Shown: piece after piece, positions 52,490 to 61,216 of the stretch | Layout: the number at the start of each line of letters is the position of its first letter | Position numbering within the stretch: the stretch's first letter is position 1 | DNA from: Mycolicibacterium sp. P9-64 | Lineage (GTDB): Bacteria > Actinomycetota > Actinomycetes > Mycobacteriales > Mycobacteriaceae | Reading direction: 5' to 3' | DNA length: 64,000 bases | Assembly: GCF_008329605.1 (NCBI RefSeq) | Contig: NZ_NPKO01000009.1 | Span: forward strand, 124,001-188,000 | The notes under the pieces: generated by a model | The model's database searches: none | What the model was told of the DNA's origin: nothing | Seen by the model: the letters and a program-made list of their open reading frames with translations, nothing else | Made by a program: the position numbers and the translations under genes

Positions 52490-53538
52490 GACGACTTCGA
52501 GCTGTCGAAGCCGTCGGGAAGGATGTTGTCGGTGATCGTCGCGACGTCGACCTTCTTGGTGATCTCACCCGCCTCCAGGAAGGCGTCGCTGAGAGCCTGC
52601 TCTGCCGCGATGTCCTCTGGCAGCACCTGGGCGACCTTGAACGGATACGCATCGACCGTGGCCCTCGCGTCCTCGAGCGGAACGCCGGTCTCCTTCGCGA
52701 TGGCCTTGGCGTACTGATCGGGATTCTTCTGGGCCCAGTCGAAGATCCGGGCAACGCGCGTCAAGAGGTCGGTCAAGGCAGCCCGCCGAACCGGATCGTC
52801 GAGCGATTTGTCGGTCGCCACGTAGTAGTTGTTGACCTGGTCGATCGGCGGAAGCCCCTTGGCGATGATGCGGGCACCGTCACCGACCGCGATCGCGGAC
52901 TGCGGGTTCCAGATGGACCACGCATCGACCTTGCCGGTGTTGAACGCGGTCGCGCCTGCCGCCGGGCTGAGGTAGACGAGCTGGACGTCCTTCGGGCTCA
53001 GTCCCACGCTCTTGAGCGCGAGCAACGCAAGACCGTGAGCCGAGCTGCCCTGCGGAATGGCGATCCGCTTGCCCTTGAGGTCGGCGAGCGTCTGGATCGG
53101 CGAATCCTTTGGCACGATGATGTTCTCGGCCGCCTTGGTCACGTCGGAACCGTGTTGGGTGGCGACGATCTTGAAGCCGTACTGCTTCGCCGCGCCGGTG
53201 ATCGGCGGTACGGTTCCCACGTAGCCAAGGTCGATGTCGCCGGAGGCTGCCGCCTGCACCAGCGGTGGCCCGTAGTCGAACCTGGCGAACTTCACCTTGT
53301 AGGGCGCGTCATCGAAGGCGCCCGTGACCTTGGCCAGCTCTTCGCTCCCGTCACCACCGTTGTCGCCGAGGGTGAAGGTGAACTGGCTCCACTCCGGGTG
53401 GTTGGTGTTGCCTGCCGTCCCACTCAAGGGGCCTGGCGACGCGTCGGACTCGTCCGTCGAGGAGCCACACGCAGTCAGAGCGCTCGCCACCGTGAGCAGC
53501 ACGGCAGCGCTGACGAGTCGGAACGACTTGTGGGACAT
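52486..53538 (-). CDS. ABC transporter substrate-binding lipoprotein (SsuA/aliphatic sulfonate-like)
   Basis: This 350-residue exported protein has a lipobox LTAC (Cys24), then the TauA/SsuA-type periplasmic-binding fold: VKFARFDYGPPLVQAAASGDIDLGYVGTVPPI near residue 80, KGKRIAIPQGSSAHGLALLAL near 160 and NTGKVDAWSIWNPQSAIA near 205. The family captures sulfonates, taurine or nitrate-like anions. The ATG at 53538 is followed by a hydrophobic signal and preceded by AGGAGAA. It is separated from the ATPase gene by a 39-base gap, the only gap in the first part of the operon. Confidence 0.92.
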   Translation of the reverse strand: MSHKSFRLVSAAVLLTVASALTACGSSTDESDASPGPLSGTAGNTNHPEWSQFTFTLGDNGGDGSEELAKVTGAFDDAPYKVKFARFDYGPPLVQAAASGDIDLGYVGTVPPITGAAKQYGFKIVATQHGSDVTKAAENIIVPKDSPIQTLADLKGKRIAIPQGSSAHGLALLALKSVGLSPKDVQLVYLSPAAGATAFNTGKVDAWSIWNPQSAIAVGDGARIIAKGLPPIDQVNNYYVATDKSLDDPVRRAALTDLLTRVARIFDWAQKNPDQYAKAIAKETGVPLEDARATVDAYPFKVAQVLPEDIAAEQALSDAFLEAGEITKKVDVATITDNILPDGFDSSKSS

Positions 53539-53577
53539 GAGTTCTCCTGGTGTGTTCTCTTCGGGTGAAACGAAACT

Positions 53578-54309
53578 TCAGTGCTGGCTGGCCAGGCCGA
53601 GGTCGCTGAGCAGCGCCGCCCGGATGCCTTCGCGGGCCACACTCGATTCGCGGTCGGCACGCGACAGCTCGATGCGGTGGGCATTGCCGATGCGTCCGTT
53701 GCTCATCACGACGATCCGGTCGGCAAGGGCGATCGCCTCGTCGACGTCGTGGGTGACCAGCAGCATCGAGGCGTGGTGCTTGCGGCGCAGCTCGCGAACC
53801 AGATCGTGCATCCGCACCCTGGTGATCGCGTCGAGCGACGCGAACGGCTCGTCGAGCAGGATGAGTTCGGGCTCCGACACCAAGGCCCTGGCGAGGGCGA
53901 CGCGTTGCGCCTCCCCTCCGGAAAGCTGTTTGGGCCAGGCCTTCTCGCGTCCCGTCAGGTTGACCTCGGCCAGCGCCTTGAGCGCCCGCTCGTCGGCGTC
54001 GGGGCCACGCAGTCCCAGCGTGACGTTGCGGAGAACGCGTTGCCATGGGAGCAGCCGGTCGGCCTGGAACACGATGGCCCGTTTGGCGGGCACCTCGATG
54101 CGGCCGCCATCCGGTTTGTCCAACCCGGCCAGCAGACGCAACAGGGTGCTCTTGCCGCAGCCCGACGGCCCGAGCAGGACGACGAGCTCCTCGTCCCCGA
54201 TCGTCAGATCGAGATGGTCGAGCACCACACGGTCGTCGAACCTGCGGACGACCTGCTCGACGAGGACGCCGGTCTGCAAACGGGGTGCGTTCACGACGGC
54301 GCTACTCAT
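53578..54309 (-). CDS. ABC transporter ATP-binding protein (SsuB-like)
   Basis: This 243-residue ATPase has Walker A GPSGCGKST near 50, the FQADRLLPWQRVLRNV Q-loop segment, signature LSGGEAQR, Walker B LILLDEPFASLD and the H-loop VTHDVDEA. The Q-loop form (DRLLPW) is that of nitrate/sulfonate/taurine importers. The ATG at 54309 overlaps the permease stop by 4 bases. A much longer frame runs upstream through the permease gene and is not used. Confidence 0.92.
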   Translation of the reverse strand: MSSAVVNAPRLQTGVLVEQVVRRFDDRVVLDHLDLTIGDEELVVLLGPSGCGKSTLLRLLAGLDKPDGGRIEVPAKRAIVFQADRLLPWQRVLRNVTLGLRGPDADERALKALAEVNLTGREKAWPKQLSGGEAQRVALARALVSEPELILLDEPFASLDAITRVRMHDLVRELRRKHHASMLLVTHDVDEAIALADRIVVMSNGRIGNAHRIELSRADRESSVAREGIRAALLSDLGLASQH

Positions 54310-55196
54310 GTCGCCTCGTAGCTGGGCCGCCAGCGCAGCAGAACCCGTTCCAGGGTGCGCACCAACTGATCGGCGATGAGGCCGAGGATCGAATAGATCA
54401 CCAAGCCGACGAAGACCTTGTTGGTCTGCAGATACGTCTGAGCCTGTGTGATCAGGAACCCGAGCCCCGAGTCCGCGTTGACCGTCTCTGCGGCAACCAG
54501 GCCGAGGATGCTGTAGGCCAGCGAGAAGCGAAGACCCACCAGGAAGCCGGGGAGCGCGCCGGGCACCAGGACGCGGGTGACCACTCGCCACGGACCAGCG
54601 CCCGTGGTCCTGGCCATCTCGATGAGTCGCTGGTCGACGCCGCGGATCGCGGCGAACAGGTTCAGGTACATCGGCACGCCCGCGCCGAACGCGATCAACA
54701 GGACCTTCGTCAGCTCGTCGATGCCGAACCACACGACCATCAGCGGCAGCACCGCGAGCAGGGGGATGGTGTTGAGGATCTGCGCGAGGCCGTTGAAGAG
54801 ATACTCCCCGCTGCGCAGGAAGCCGCCGAGCACACCGGTGACGATGCCGACAGTCAAGCCGATCGCGAGGCCGATTCCTGCCCGCTGCAACGAGATTGCC
54901 AAGTCGGGTCCGAGCACACCGTCTTGCCACAGCGCGACGGTCGTGCTGACGATGTCGGTCGGCGCAGGCGCGTACGTCGGCCCGAGCACACCCGCCTTGG
55001 CGAGAATCTCCCACACGACGAGGAGGACCACCGGAGTCGTGTAGATGCCCAGCGGCCAGCGAAGTCTGCGGCGCAACGTCCCGAAGACGGTCTGGCGCCG
55101 CACGCTGCCAGGCAGGAAGACGTCGCGGGGCCGCGACGGCGCTGCCGGGAGGGCAGATGGGGCCGCCCGCGTCTCGGCGACGATGACGTTCGTCAT
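54306..55196 (-). CDS. ABC transporter permease (SsuC-like)
   Basis: This 296-residue membrane protein has about six hydrophobic segments (first near 50-68) and the family EAA-type loop AFGAGVPMYLNLFAAIRGVDQRLIEMARTTGAGPWRVVTRVLVPGALPGF split into conserved parts near 170-215. It is first in the operon and forms the channel of the SsuABC-like importer. The ATG at 55196 is preceded by GGAGA 8 bases upstream; a longer frame to 55283 adds 29 residues of unlikely sequence. The promoter should lie in 55197-55471. Confidence 0.9.
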   Translation of the reverse strand: MTNVIVAETRAAPSALPAAPSRPRDVFLPGSVRRQTVFGTLRRRLRWPLGIYTTPVVLLVVWEILAKAGVLGPTYAPAPTDIVSTTVALWQDGVLGPDLAISLQRAGIGLAIGLTVGIVTGVLGGFLRSGEYLFNGLAQILNTIPLLAVLPLMVVWFGIDELTKVLLIAFGAGVPMYLNLFAAIRGVDQRLIEMARTTGAGPWRVVTRVLVPGALPGFLVGLRFSLAYSILGLVAAETVNADSGLGFLITQAQTYLQTNKVFVGLVIYSILGLIADQLVRTLERVLLRWRPSYEAT

Positions 55197-55471
55197 GGGG
55201 ATGTCTCCGGTCTGGTGCGCCGCGGCTGAGCCACATTCCGTTGCCCGCCCACGCGATTCACGTGGCGGTGGGGTCAACGTCACCTTGCCGCAATCGCCGC
55301 CGCTCGTGCAGGAATGAAATCCGCAGGATTCTTTTAGCGCCGACAGACTGGCGCAACAGAGCGGAGTTCAGCGGTGACCGGTGCGGCGAAACCTGCACCG
55401 TGGCTGTTCCCAGTTACGAATGACAACCTTCGGGCAGATCTCGCCGCCCGCAATTGTCTTGGTCGGCAGCC
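55197..55471. promoter_or_regulatory. Intergenic region upstream of the sulfonate operon
   Basis: These 275 bases lie between the nudC stop and the SsuC-like start, both on the minus strand, and should contain the operon promoter. On the minus strand GGCGCTAAAAGAATCC near 55330 could hold a -10 element (TAAAAG), but I find no convincing -35 box or riboswitch-like structure. Nothing else is supported. Confidence 0.3.
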
Positions 55472-56398
55472 TTAGTCCAGCGCCGCCCACGACTCGATGA
55501 TCTCCCTGGCAATCGAGATCGAGCCGGGAAGCAACAGCCGCGACGGCGAGTCGCTGCTCCAGTCGCCGTCCTCGAGCGCGGCGCGCACCTGGGCCCTGGT
55601 GAACCAGCCCGCTTCGGCGATTTCGCCGTCGTTGAACGCGAACTCCTGCTCCGGGTCGGCGATGGCGTGAAAGCCCACCATCAGCGAGCGCGGGAACGGC
55701 CACGGCTGACTCCCCAGATAGCGGATGTCGGACACGGTCAGCCCGACCTCTTCGTTGATCTCGCGCGCCACACACGCCTCGAACGACTCGCCGGCCTCCA
55801 CGAACCCCGCCAGCAGTGAGAAGAGTCGCTCCGGCCACACGGTTTGGCGGGCCAGCACGCAGCGGTCGTGCCCGTCGTGCACCAGGCAGATGATCGCCGG
55901 GTCGATCCGCGGGAACTCCTCGTGACCGTTCGTGGGGTTGGCGCGCGACCAACCGGCCTTGATCGCCCGCGTCGGGGAGCCGTCGGCCGCGCTAAACCGG
56001 GCGCTGTCATGCCAATTCAGCAGTGCGGTCGCCGTCGCCACCAACTGTGCGCTGACGTCGTCGAAGACGGCACCGGCCCGACGCAGGTCGAGCACCTCCG
56101 ATTCGGCGTGCGGATCCTCGGGGCCCTCCAGCGCGCTACGGATCCCCCACACGTGCCTGCCGTCCTCGAGCCTGCCGAGGAACACCGCGTTCTCCGCCGG
56201 GGTCTTCGACAGCTTCGACGCGGCGCCGAGCACCACCTGTCCGCCCGAGATCAGCACCTGATTGCGGTGGTCGACCCGGAGGACCAGTGCGTCCGCCCAG
56301 CCCGCCACGGCGGCGTCGACGTCGGTGCGCAGTACGTCTGCCCGGTCGGCACCCACCCGCGAAAGCAGGGGCACGTTGCGGAGCTGAAAGTCGGTCAC
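55472..56398 (-). CDS. nudC: NAD+ diphosphatase (NADH pyrophosphatase)
   Basis: This 308-residue Nudix hydrolase has a complete Nudix box GFVEAGESFEACVAREINEE followed by VGL, and the NudC-diagnostic SQPWPFPRSLMVGF segment just after it. It cleaves NAD(H) to AMP and NMN(H); NudC enzymes can also decap NAD-capped RNA. The zinc-ribbon cysteines of E. coli NudC are absent, as in other mycobacterial NudC proteins that I recall. The GTG start at 56398 gives the family length. It marks the return of the conserved block (Rv3199c-like). Confidence 0.93.
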   Translation of the reverse strand: MTDFQLRNVPLLSRVGADRADVLRTDVDAAVAGWADALVLRVDHRNQVLISGGQVVLGAASKLSKTPAENAVFLGRLEDGRHVWGIRSALEGPEDPHAESEVLDLRRAGAVFDDVSAQLVATATALLNWHDSARFSAADGSPTRAIKAGWSRANPTNGHEEFPRIDPAIICLVHDGHDRCVLARQTVWPERLFSLLAGFVEAGESFEACVAREINEEVGLTVSDIRYLGSQPWPFPRSLMVGFHAIADPEQEFAFNDGEIAEAGWFTRAQVRAALEDGDWSSDSPSRLLLPGSISIAREIIESWAALD

Positions 56399-56441
56399 GG
56401 CACCACTATTCCCCGCGACGCTGCGGCCCCACCCACCGGTA

Positions 56442-57521
56442 CTACCGGTCGGCGTTCGCGCTACGGATGTAGAGCACCCGGTCGCCCAGCTCGACGGCGT
56501 CCACCTCGGGCTGGTCGACGCGCAGCAGCTTGCCGTTGCGGACCACGCCGAGCACGATGTCGGCCAGGTGCCGGGGCGACCCGCCGACCTCGGTCGTCTC
56601 GACCGGACGCTCGGCGATCGCGAAACCCGCGTCTGGCGTGAGCAGGTCCTCCATGACCTCGACGACGGACGGGGTCTGGGTGGCGATGCCGAGCAGTCGT
56701 CCCGCGGTCTCGGAGGTGACGACGGTGGTGTCGGCGCCGGACTGCCGCAACAGGTGCTGGTTCTCGGCCTCCCTGACCGCCGCGATGATCTTGGCGTGCG
56801 GCGCGAGTTCGCGTGCGGTGAGCGTGACCAGCACGGCGGTGTCGTCGCGGTTGGTCGCGACGATGATCGACTTGGCGTGCTGTGCACTGGCCAGCCGCAG
56901 CACCTCCGAGTCGGTGGCATTGCCACGGACCGTCACCAGCCCCGCGCTCTTGGCCCGCTCGAGCGCGGCCAGGTTCTCGTCGACGACGACAATCTGGCCT
57001 GCCGCGACGTCGTCACCGATCATCGCGGCGACAGCCGTCCTGCCCTTGGTGCCGTAGCCGACGACGACGGTGTGATTGCGCACGGATTTCCTCCATCGCT
57101 GAATGTCGAACGCCTGGCGCGACTGGGTGGTCAGCGTCTCGACGGTGGTACCGATCAGCACGATCAGGAACGCGATGCGCAGCGGCGTGATCACCAGGAC
57201 GTTGATCAGCCTCGCCGACGGGGTGAACGGGGTGATGTCGCCGTAGCCGGTCGTCGACAGCGACACGGTGGCGTAATACAGGCAGTCGAGGAACGACAAC
57301 TGGTTGTCCTGCACGTCGCGGTAGCCATCGCGGTCGAAATAGACGATCAGCACGGCCGCGAACAGCGCCAGCAGCGCGTACACGACGCGCATCAGGATCC
57401 TGCGCGTCGGGCTGACGAACGGCTTGGGGATGTTCAGGATGCCGACCAGGTCGGCGTCCGGCCGGGATGTCAGGTTCTGATCGATGGCCTCGAGCTGCCG
57501 ACGCAACCTACCCTTGCCCAC
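56442..57521 (-). CDS. Voltage-independent potassium channel with RCK/TrkA-N domains (Rv3200c-like)
   Basis: This 359-residue protein has a first transmembrane helix (about 42-62), a pore loop with the selectivity filter TGYGD at 91-95 (FLDCLYYATVSLSTTGYGD), a second helix (about 105-128) and a cytoplasmic TrkA-N Rossmann domain with GYGTKGRTAV near 157, then a TrkA-C-like end. It conducts K+ gated by nucleotide or ions. The ATG at 57521 is the first start of the frame. It is followed by nudC on the same strand, 43 bases away. Confidence 0.93.
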   Translation of the reverse strand: MGKGRLRRQLEAIDQNLTSRPDADLVGILNIPKPFVSPTRRILMRVVYALLALFAAVLIVYFDRDGYRDVQDNQLSFLDCLYYATVSLSTTGYGDITPFTPSARLINVLVITPLRIAFLIVLIGTTVETLTTQSRQAFDIQRWRKSVRNHTVVVGYGTKGRTAVAAMIGDDVAAGQIVVVDENLAALERAKSAGLVTVRGNATDSEVLRLASAQHAKSIIVATNRDDTAVLVTLTARELAPHAKIIAAVREAENQHLLRQSGADTTVVTSETAGRLLGIATQTPSVVEVMEDLLTPDAGFAIAERPVETTEVGGSPRHLADIVLGVVRNGKLLRVDQPEVDAVELGDRVLYIRSANADR

Positions 57522-57566
57522 GAGGGCCCATCATCCGCCGGAGGCGCAGCACAGCACAATGTAACC

Positions 57567-57968
57567 ATGACGTCCCTCACCCCATCAGTCGACAGCCCGC
57601 CCAGCCAGGTCACCGCCAGGCGAATGGGCGTGTGGTTGGTCGGCATGGGTGCACTCCACTTCGTGGCGCCGAAGCCGTTCGACGGGATCGTTCCCACCGA
57701 ACTGCCGGGTGATGCCCGGTTCTACACCTTGGCCTCGGGTGTCGCGGAAGCGGCGACCGGAGCGCTGATCCTGGTCCCCCGCACCCGGCGGATCGGTGCG
57801 CTGGCGGCCATCGCGCTGTTCGTCGCGGTGTTCCCGGCGAACGTCAACTGCATCAGACTGTGGTGGAGCAAGGGCTGGCCTGCCCGCGTCGCCGCGCTCG
57901 GCCGGTTGCCGCTGCAGGTGCCGATGATCACCCAGGCGCTCAAGGTCTACCGCAACGCACCTCGCTAG
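57567..57968 (+). CDS. DoxX-like membrane protein
   Basis: This 133-residue protein has about four predicted transmembrane helices. It resembles DoxX-like small membrane proteins (HFVAPKPFDGIVPTELPGDARFYTLASGVAEAATGALILVPRTRRIGALAAIALFVAVFPANV in shorter conserved pieces around 30-95). It is divergent from the potassium channel gene across 45 bases and convergent with adnB, overlapping it by 4 bases at the 3' end. Function unknown. Confidence 0.85.
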   Translation: MTSLTPSVDSPPSQVTARRMGVWLVGMGALHFVAPKPFDGIVPTELPGDARFYTLASGVAEAATGALILVPRTRRIGALAAIALFVAVFPANVNCIRLWWSKGWPARVAALGRLPLQVPMITQALKVYRNAPR

Positions 57969-60900
57969 GCGACGTGCAGCAGCGCAGCCAGCTCGTCGGC
58001 GCCGGGCAGCTCGTCGGGTGCGACCGTGACACCGCTGCGCACGTAGTGGAACGCCGCCCGCACCGACGACACCGGGACGTCCCGCATCGCGGCCCACGCC
58101 AGCCGGTACACGGCGAGCTGAATAGCGTTCTGCTGCAACGCCTCTGGCGTGTCGGGCGCATCGCCGGTCTTCCAGTCGACCACGGTGACGCCGCCGTCGT
58201 CGTCGGCGAACACGGCGTCGATGCGACCGCGGACCACGGCGCCCCCCAGCACCATGTCGAACGGTGTCTCCACGTCGATCGGCGTTCGGGTGGCCCACCG
58301 CGACACCGCGAACGCCGCCTGCAATTCAGCCAAGTCGTCGTCCTCGGCGCGACCGAGATCGCCGTCGACTGCCCCTGGTAGATCGTCGAGGTCGAACAGT
58401 CGCTCGGCGTGATAGAACCGCTGCACCCAGGCGTGGAACGCCGTGCCCAGCGACGCGTGCGGATCCGGACGAACAGGCAGCCGGCGTTGCAACCGCTGCG
58501 CCGCACCCTCTGGATCGCGACCGATGTCCACCAGTGCACTGACGGACAGCTGGGTGGGCAGCGCAACCGGCGGCCGTTGTACCGCGCGCTCGCGTTCGGC
58601 GAGCAGTGCGTCGACATCGGCCGCCCAACCGTCCACGTCGCCGGATTGGGCTACTCCCTCATCGGCACCGCCGATCACCGAAGCCACCATCGCGGCACCC
58701 CGATCCAGGTCGCCCCTGGCCGCAGCCGCCGGGTCGGCGGGCCACGACCGCTCGGTCACCGATTCCTGCAGCGGATTCCGTTCGCCGTCGGCCGGGGCGG
58801 GCGCCCACTCGTCGACGACACCGCAGGCGTCGCCCTCGACCGCCGACCGTTCGATGACGTCGCGGATCTCGACGAGGAAGTCCGAAGGGCCTCGCGGCTT
58901 GAGTTCGGTGGCACCCCAGTGGTGGCCGGTCAGCAGCAGCGTGTCCTCGGCGCGGGTGAGCGCCACGTAGAGCAGGCGACGCTCCTCGTCGACGCGCCGC
59001 TGGTCGAGCCGACGCTTGTGTTCGGTGATCTTGTCCGACAAGGCCTTGCGGTCGTTGACGTCGCTGGTGTCGAGCACCGGCACACCATGCTCCGACACCG
59101 TCGCGCGGTCGCCGCGCAGCAGCGGCGGCAGGTCGGCCGGATCCGACAACCAGGTGCGCGGCGACGCCGTCGACGGGAACACCCGAGCGCTCAGGTGCGG
59201 CACGGCGACGACCTGCCATTCCAATCCCTTGGCGGCGTGCACCGTCAGGATCTGCACGCGGCCGTGCGCGACGCTCAGCTCGGCGGGCGCCAGCCCGTTC
59301 TCCACCTCCATCGCGGTGTCGAGGTAGTCGAGCAGACCGGCCACCGACGCCCCCTTCCGCGCCGCGAAGTCGGCCACCACGTCGGTGAACGCGTCGAGAT
59401 GCTCGGTGCCGCTCCACCCCGCAGAAACCATCCGCGCCGCACGCACTTCTGCATCGACGCCGAGCATGCGCCGCACCTCGGCGACGACATCGGGCAGCGG
59501 ATGGTGCAGCTGCGCACGCAGCATCATCAGCTCCCGACCAAGCGCCACGATGCGTCGGTGCCCTTCCTCCGAGTACCGGTCCTGCGGTCCCGGGTGCCCG
59601 ATGGCGTCGGCCAGGCACGCGGTGTCTGCGTCCGGTCCTGCGGCGGCCACGATCTGGGCGGCGGAGGCGCGGTCGGCGGCGGAGGCGGAGGCGTCGAGTT
59701 CGACGGCGCGCCGCCACAGCGCGGTGACGTCAGCCGCACCCAGCCGCCAGCGCGGCCCGGTCAGCACCCGCATCGCCGCCGCCCCGGCCGTGGGATCGGC
59801 GGCCAGCCGCAACATCGCCACCACGTCGGCGACCTCGGAGATGGACAGCAGACCGGCCAGACCGACGACCTCGACCGGCACTCCGCGCGCGGTGAGCGCG
59901 TCGGCGATGGGCGCGGCATCGGCGTTGCGGCGCACCAGCACCGCCGCGGTCGGTACCGCAGTCTCAGCGTCGCGGGCACCGTGGTAGATCCTGGCCAATT
60001 CGTCTGCCAACCAGACTCTTTCGCGCGCCACGTCAGCTAGCAGCGCGCACCGGATGGTGCCGGGCGGGGCGTCGGGGCGGGGCAGCAGCTCACGCACCTC
60101 CACCGAACGGCGGCGCGCCTCGGCCGACACCGCGTTGGCCAGCTTCAGCGCGCGCGGTGGGTTGCGCCAGCTGGTGCGTAGCTCCAGCGTCGGCGCAGGC
60201 GTGCCGTCCGCGTGGCAGAAGTCCGTGGTGAACCGCGGCAGATTGGTCGCCGACGCGCCGCGCCAGCCGTAGATCGACTGGATCGGATCACCGACGGCGG
60301 TCAACGCGAGCTCGTCGTCGACGCCCCCACCGAACAGTGACGACAGCGCGATCCGCTGGGCGTGGCCGGTGTCCTGGTACTCGTCGAGCAACACCACGCG
60401 GTAGCGCGCCCGCAGCTCGGCACCCACCTGTGGGAAGCCTTCCGCGAGGCGCGCTGCCGCGGACATCTGCATGCCGAAGTCCATCACGTTCTCGGCCCGC
60501 ATGCTGGCGTGCAGGGCGTCGACCAACGGCACCAGCAGGGCACGCTCGCTCTGCGTGGCAAGCATCTTGAGCAGCGACTGGTTCGGACCCGTGTCGCGTT
60601 GTCGTGGCCCGGGAGGCAGCGTGTGCACCAACCGCTCGAGTTCGAGATGGGTGTCGCGGAGCTGACTGGTGTCGACGAGGTGTTCGGCGAGCTGCCCGGC
60701 AAGGCGCAGCACCATCCCGGTCACCGCGGCGGGCGTCTTCTCGGTCTCCAGCGGCCCTGGGTGCTCGCACACCACGCGATACGCCAACTGCCACAGCTCG
60801 GTCTCGCTGATCAGCCGGGCCGAGGGCTCCACCGGCAGCAGCAGGCCGTGCTCGCGCAGCAGGGTGCCTGCGAAGGCGTGATACGTCGCCACGGTCGCCT

Positions 60901-61216
60901 GCTCGTCGCCGTCGCCGTGTCCTCCTGGAATGAGACCAGCACCGGCCAGCCGCGCGAGCCGCGTCCTGACCCGGCGCAGCAACTGGCCCGCCGCCTTGCG
61001 GGTGAAGGTCAGCCCCAGTACCTCATTGGGACGGGCATATCCGTTGGCCACCAGCCATACCACCCGCGCGGCCATCGTCTCGGTCTTCCCGGCCCCCGCG
61101 CCCGCGATCACGACGAGTGGCCCCGGCGGTGCCTCGATGACCGCGGCCTGCTCCTCGGTCGGGGTGAAGATGCCGAGAGCATCGGCCAGCTCGGCCGGGC
61201 CGTAGCGGGCGGTCAC
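57965..61216 (-). CDS. adnB: AdnB subunit of the AdnAB helicase-nuclease
   Basis: This 1083-residue superfamily 1 helicase has Walker A GAGAGKT at 39-45, the motif II DEYQD, QSIYGWRGAS motif III and a C-terminal RecB-like PD-(D/E)xK nuclease: GTAFHAWVQRFYH, then DAVF and VVDWKTGDAPD with the catalytic Asp-Trp-Lys. With AdnA it forms the mycobacterial DNA double-strand-break end-resection motor. The GTG at 61216 overlaps the AdnA stop (GTGA), so the two are made together. The length (about 1080-1100 residues) agrees with AdnB of M. tuberculosis. Confidence 0.95.
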   Translation of the reverse strand: MTARYGPAELADALGIFTPTEEQAAVIEAPPGPLVVIAGAGAGKTETMAARVVWLVANGYARPNEVLGLTFTRKAAGQLLRRVRTRLARLAGAGLIPGGHGDGDEQATVATYHAFAGTLLREHGLLLPVEPSARLISETELWQLAYRVVCEHPGPLETEKTPAAVTGMVLRLAGQLAEHLVDTSQLRDTHLELERLVHTLPPGPRQRDTGPNQSLLKMLATQSERALLVPLVDALHASMRAENVMDFGMQMSAAARLAEGFPQVGAELRARYRVVLLDEYQDTGHAQRIALSSLFGGGVDDELALTAVGDPIQSIYGWRGASATNLPRFTTDFCHADGTPAPTLELRTSWRNPPRALKLANAVSAEARRRSVEVRELLPRPDAPPGTIRCALLADVARERVWLADELARIYHGARDAETAVPTAAVLVRRNADAAPIADALTARGVPVEVVGLAGLLSISEVADVVAMLRLAADPTAGAAAMRVLTGPRWRLGAADVTALWRRAVELDASASAADRASAAQIVAAAGPDADTACLADAIGHPGPQDRYSEEGHRRIVALGRELMMLRAQLHHPLPDVVAEVRRMLGVDAEVRAARMVSAGWSGTEHLDAFTDVVADFAARKGASVAGLLDYLDTAMEVENGLAPAELSVAHGRVQILTVHAAKGLEWQVVAVPHLSARVFPSTASPRTWLSDPADLPPLLRGDRATVSEHGVPVLDTSDVNDRKALSDKITEHKRRLDQRRVDEERRLLYVALTRAEDTLLLTGHHWGATELKPRGPSDFLVEIRDVIERSAVEGDACGVVDEWAPAPADGERNPLQESVTERSWPADPAAAARGDLDRGAAMVASVIGGADEGVAQSGDVDGWAADVDALLAERERAVQRPPVALPTQLSVSALVDIGRDPEGAAQRLQRRLPVRPDPHASLGTAFHAWVQRFYHAERLFDLDDLPGAVDGDLGRAEDDDLAELQAAFAVSRWATRTPIDVETPFDMVLGGAVVRGRIDAVFADDDGGVTVVDWKTGDAPDTPEALQQNAIQLAVYRLAWAAMRDVPVSSVRAAFHYVRSGVTVAPDELPGADELAALLHVA

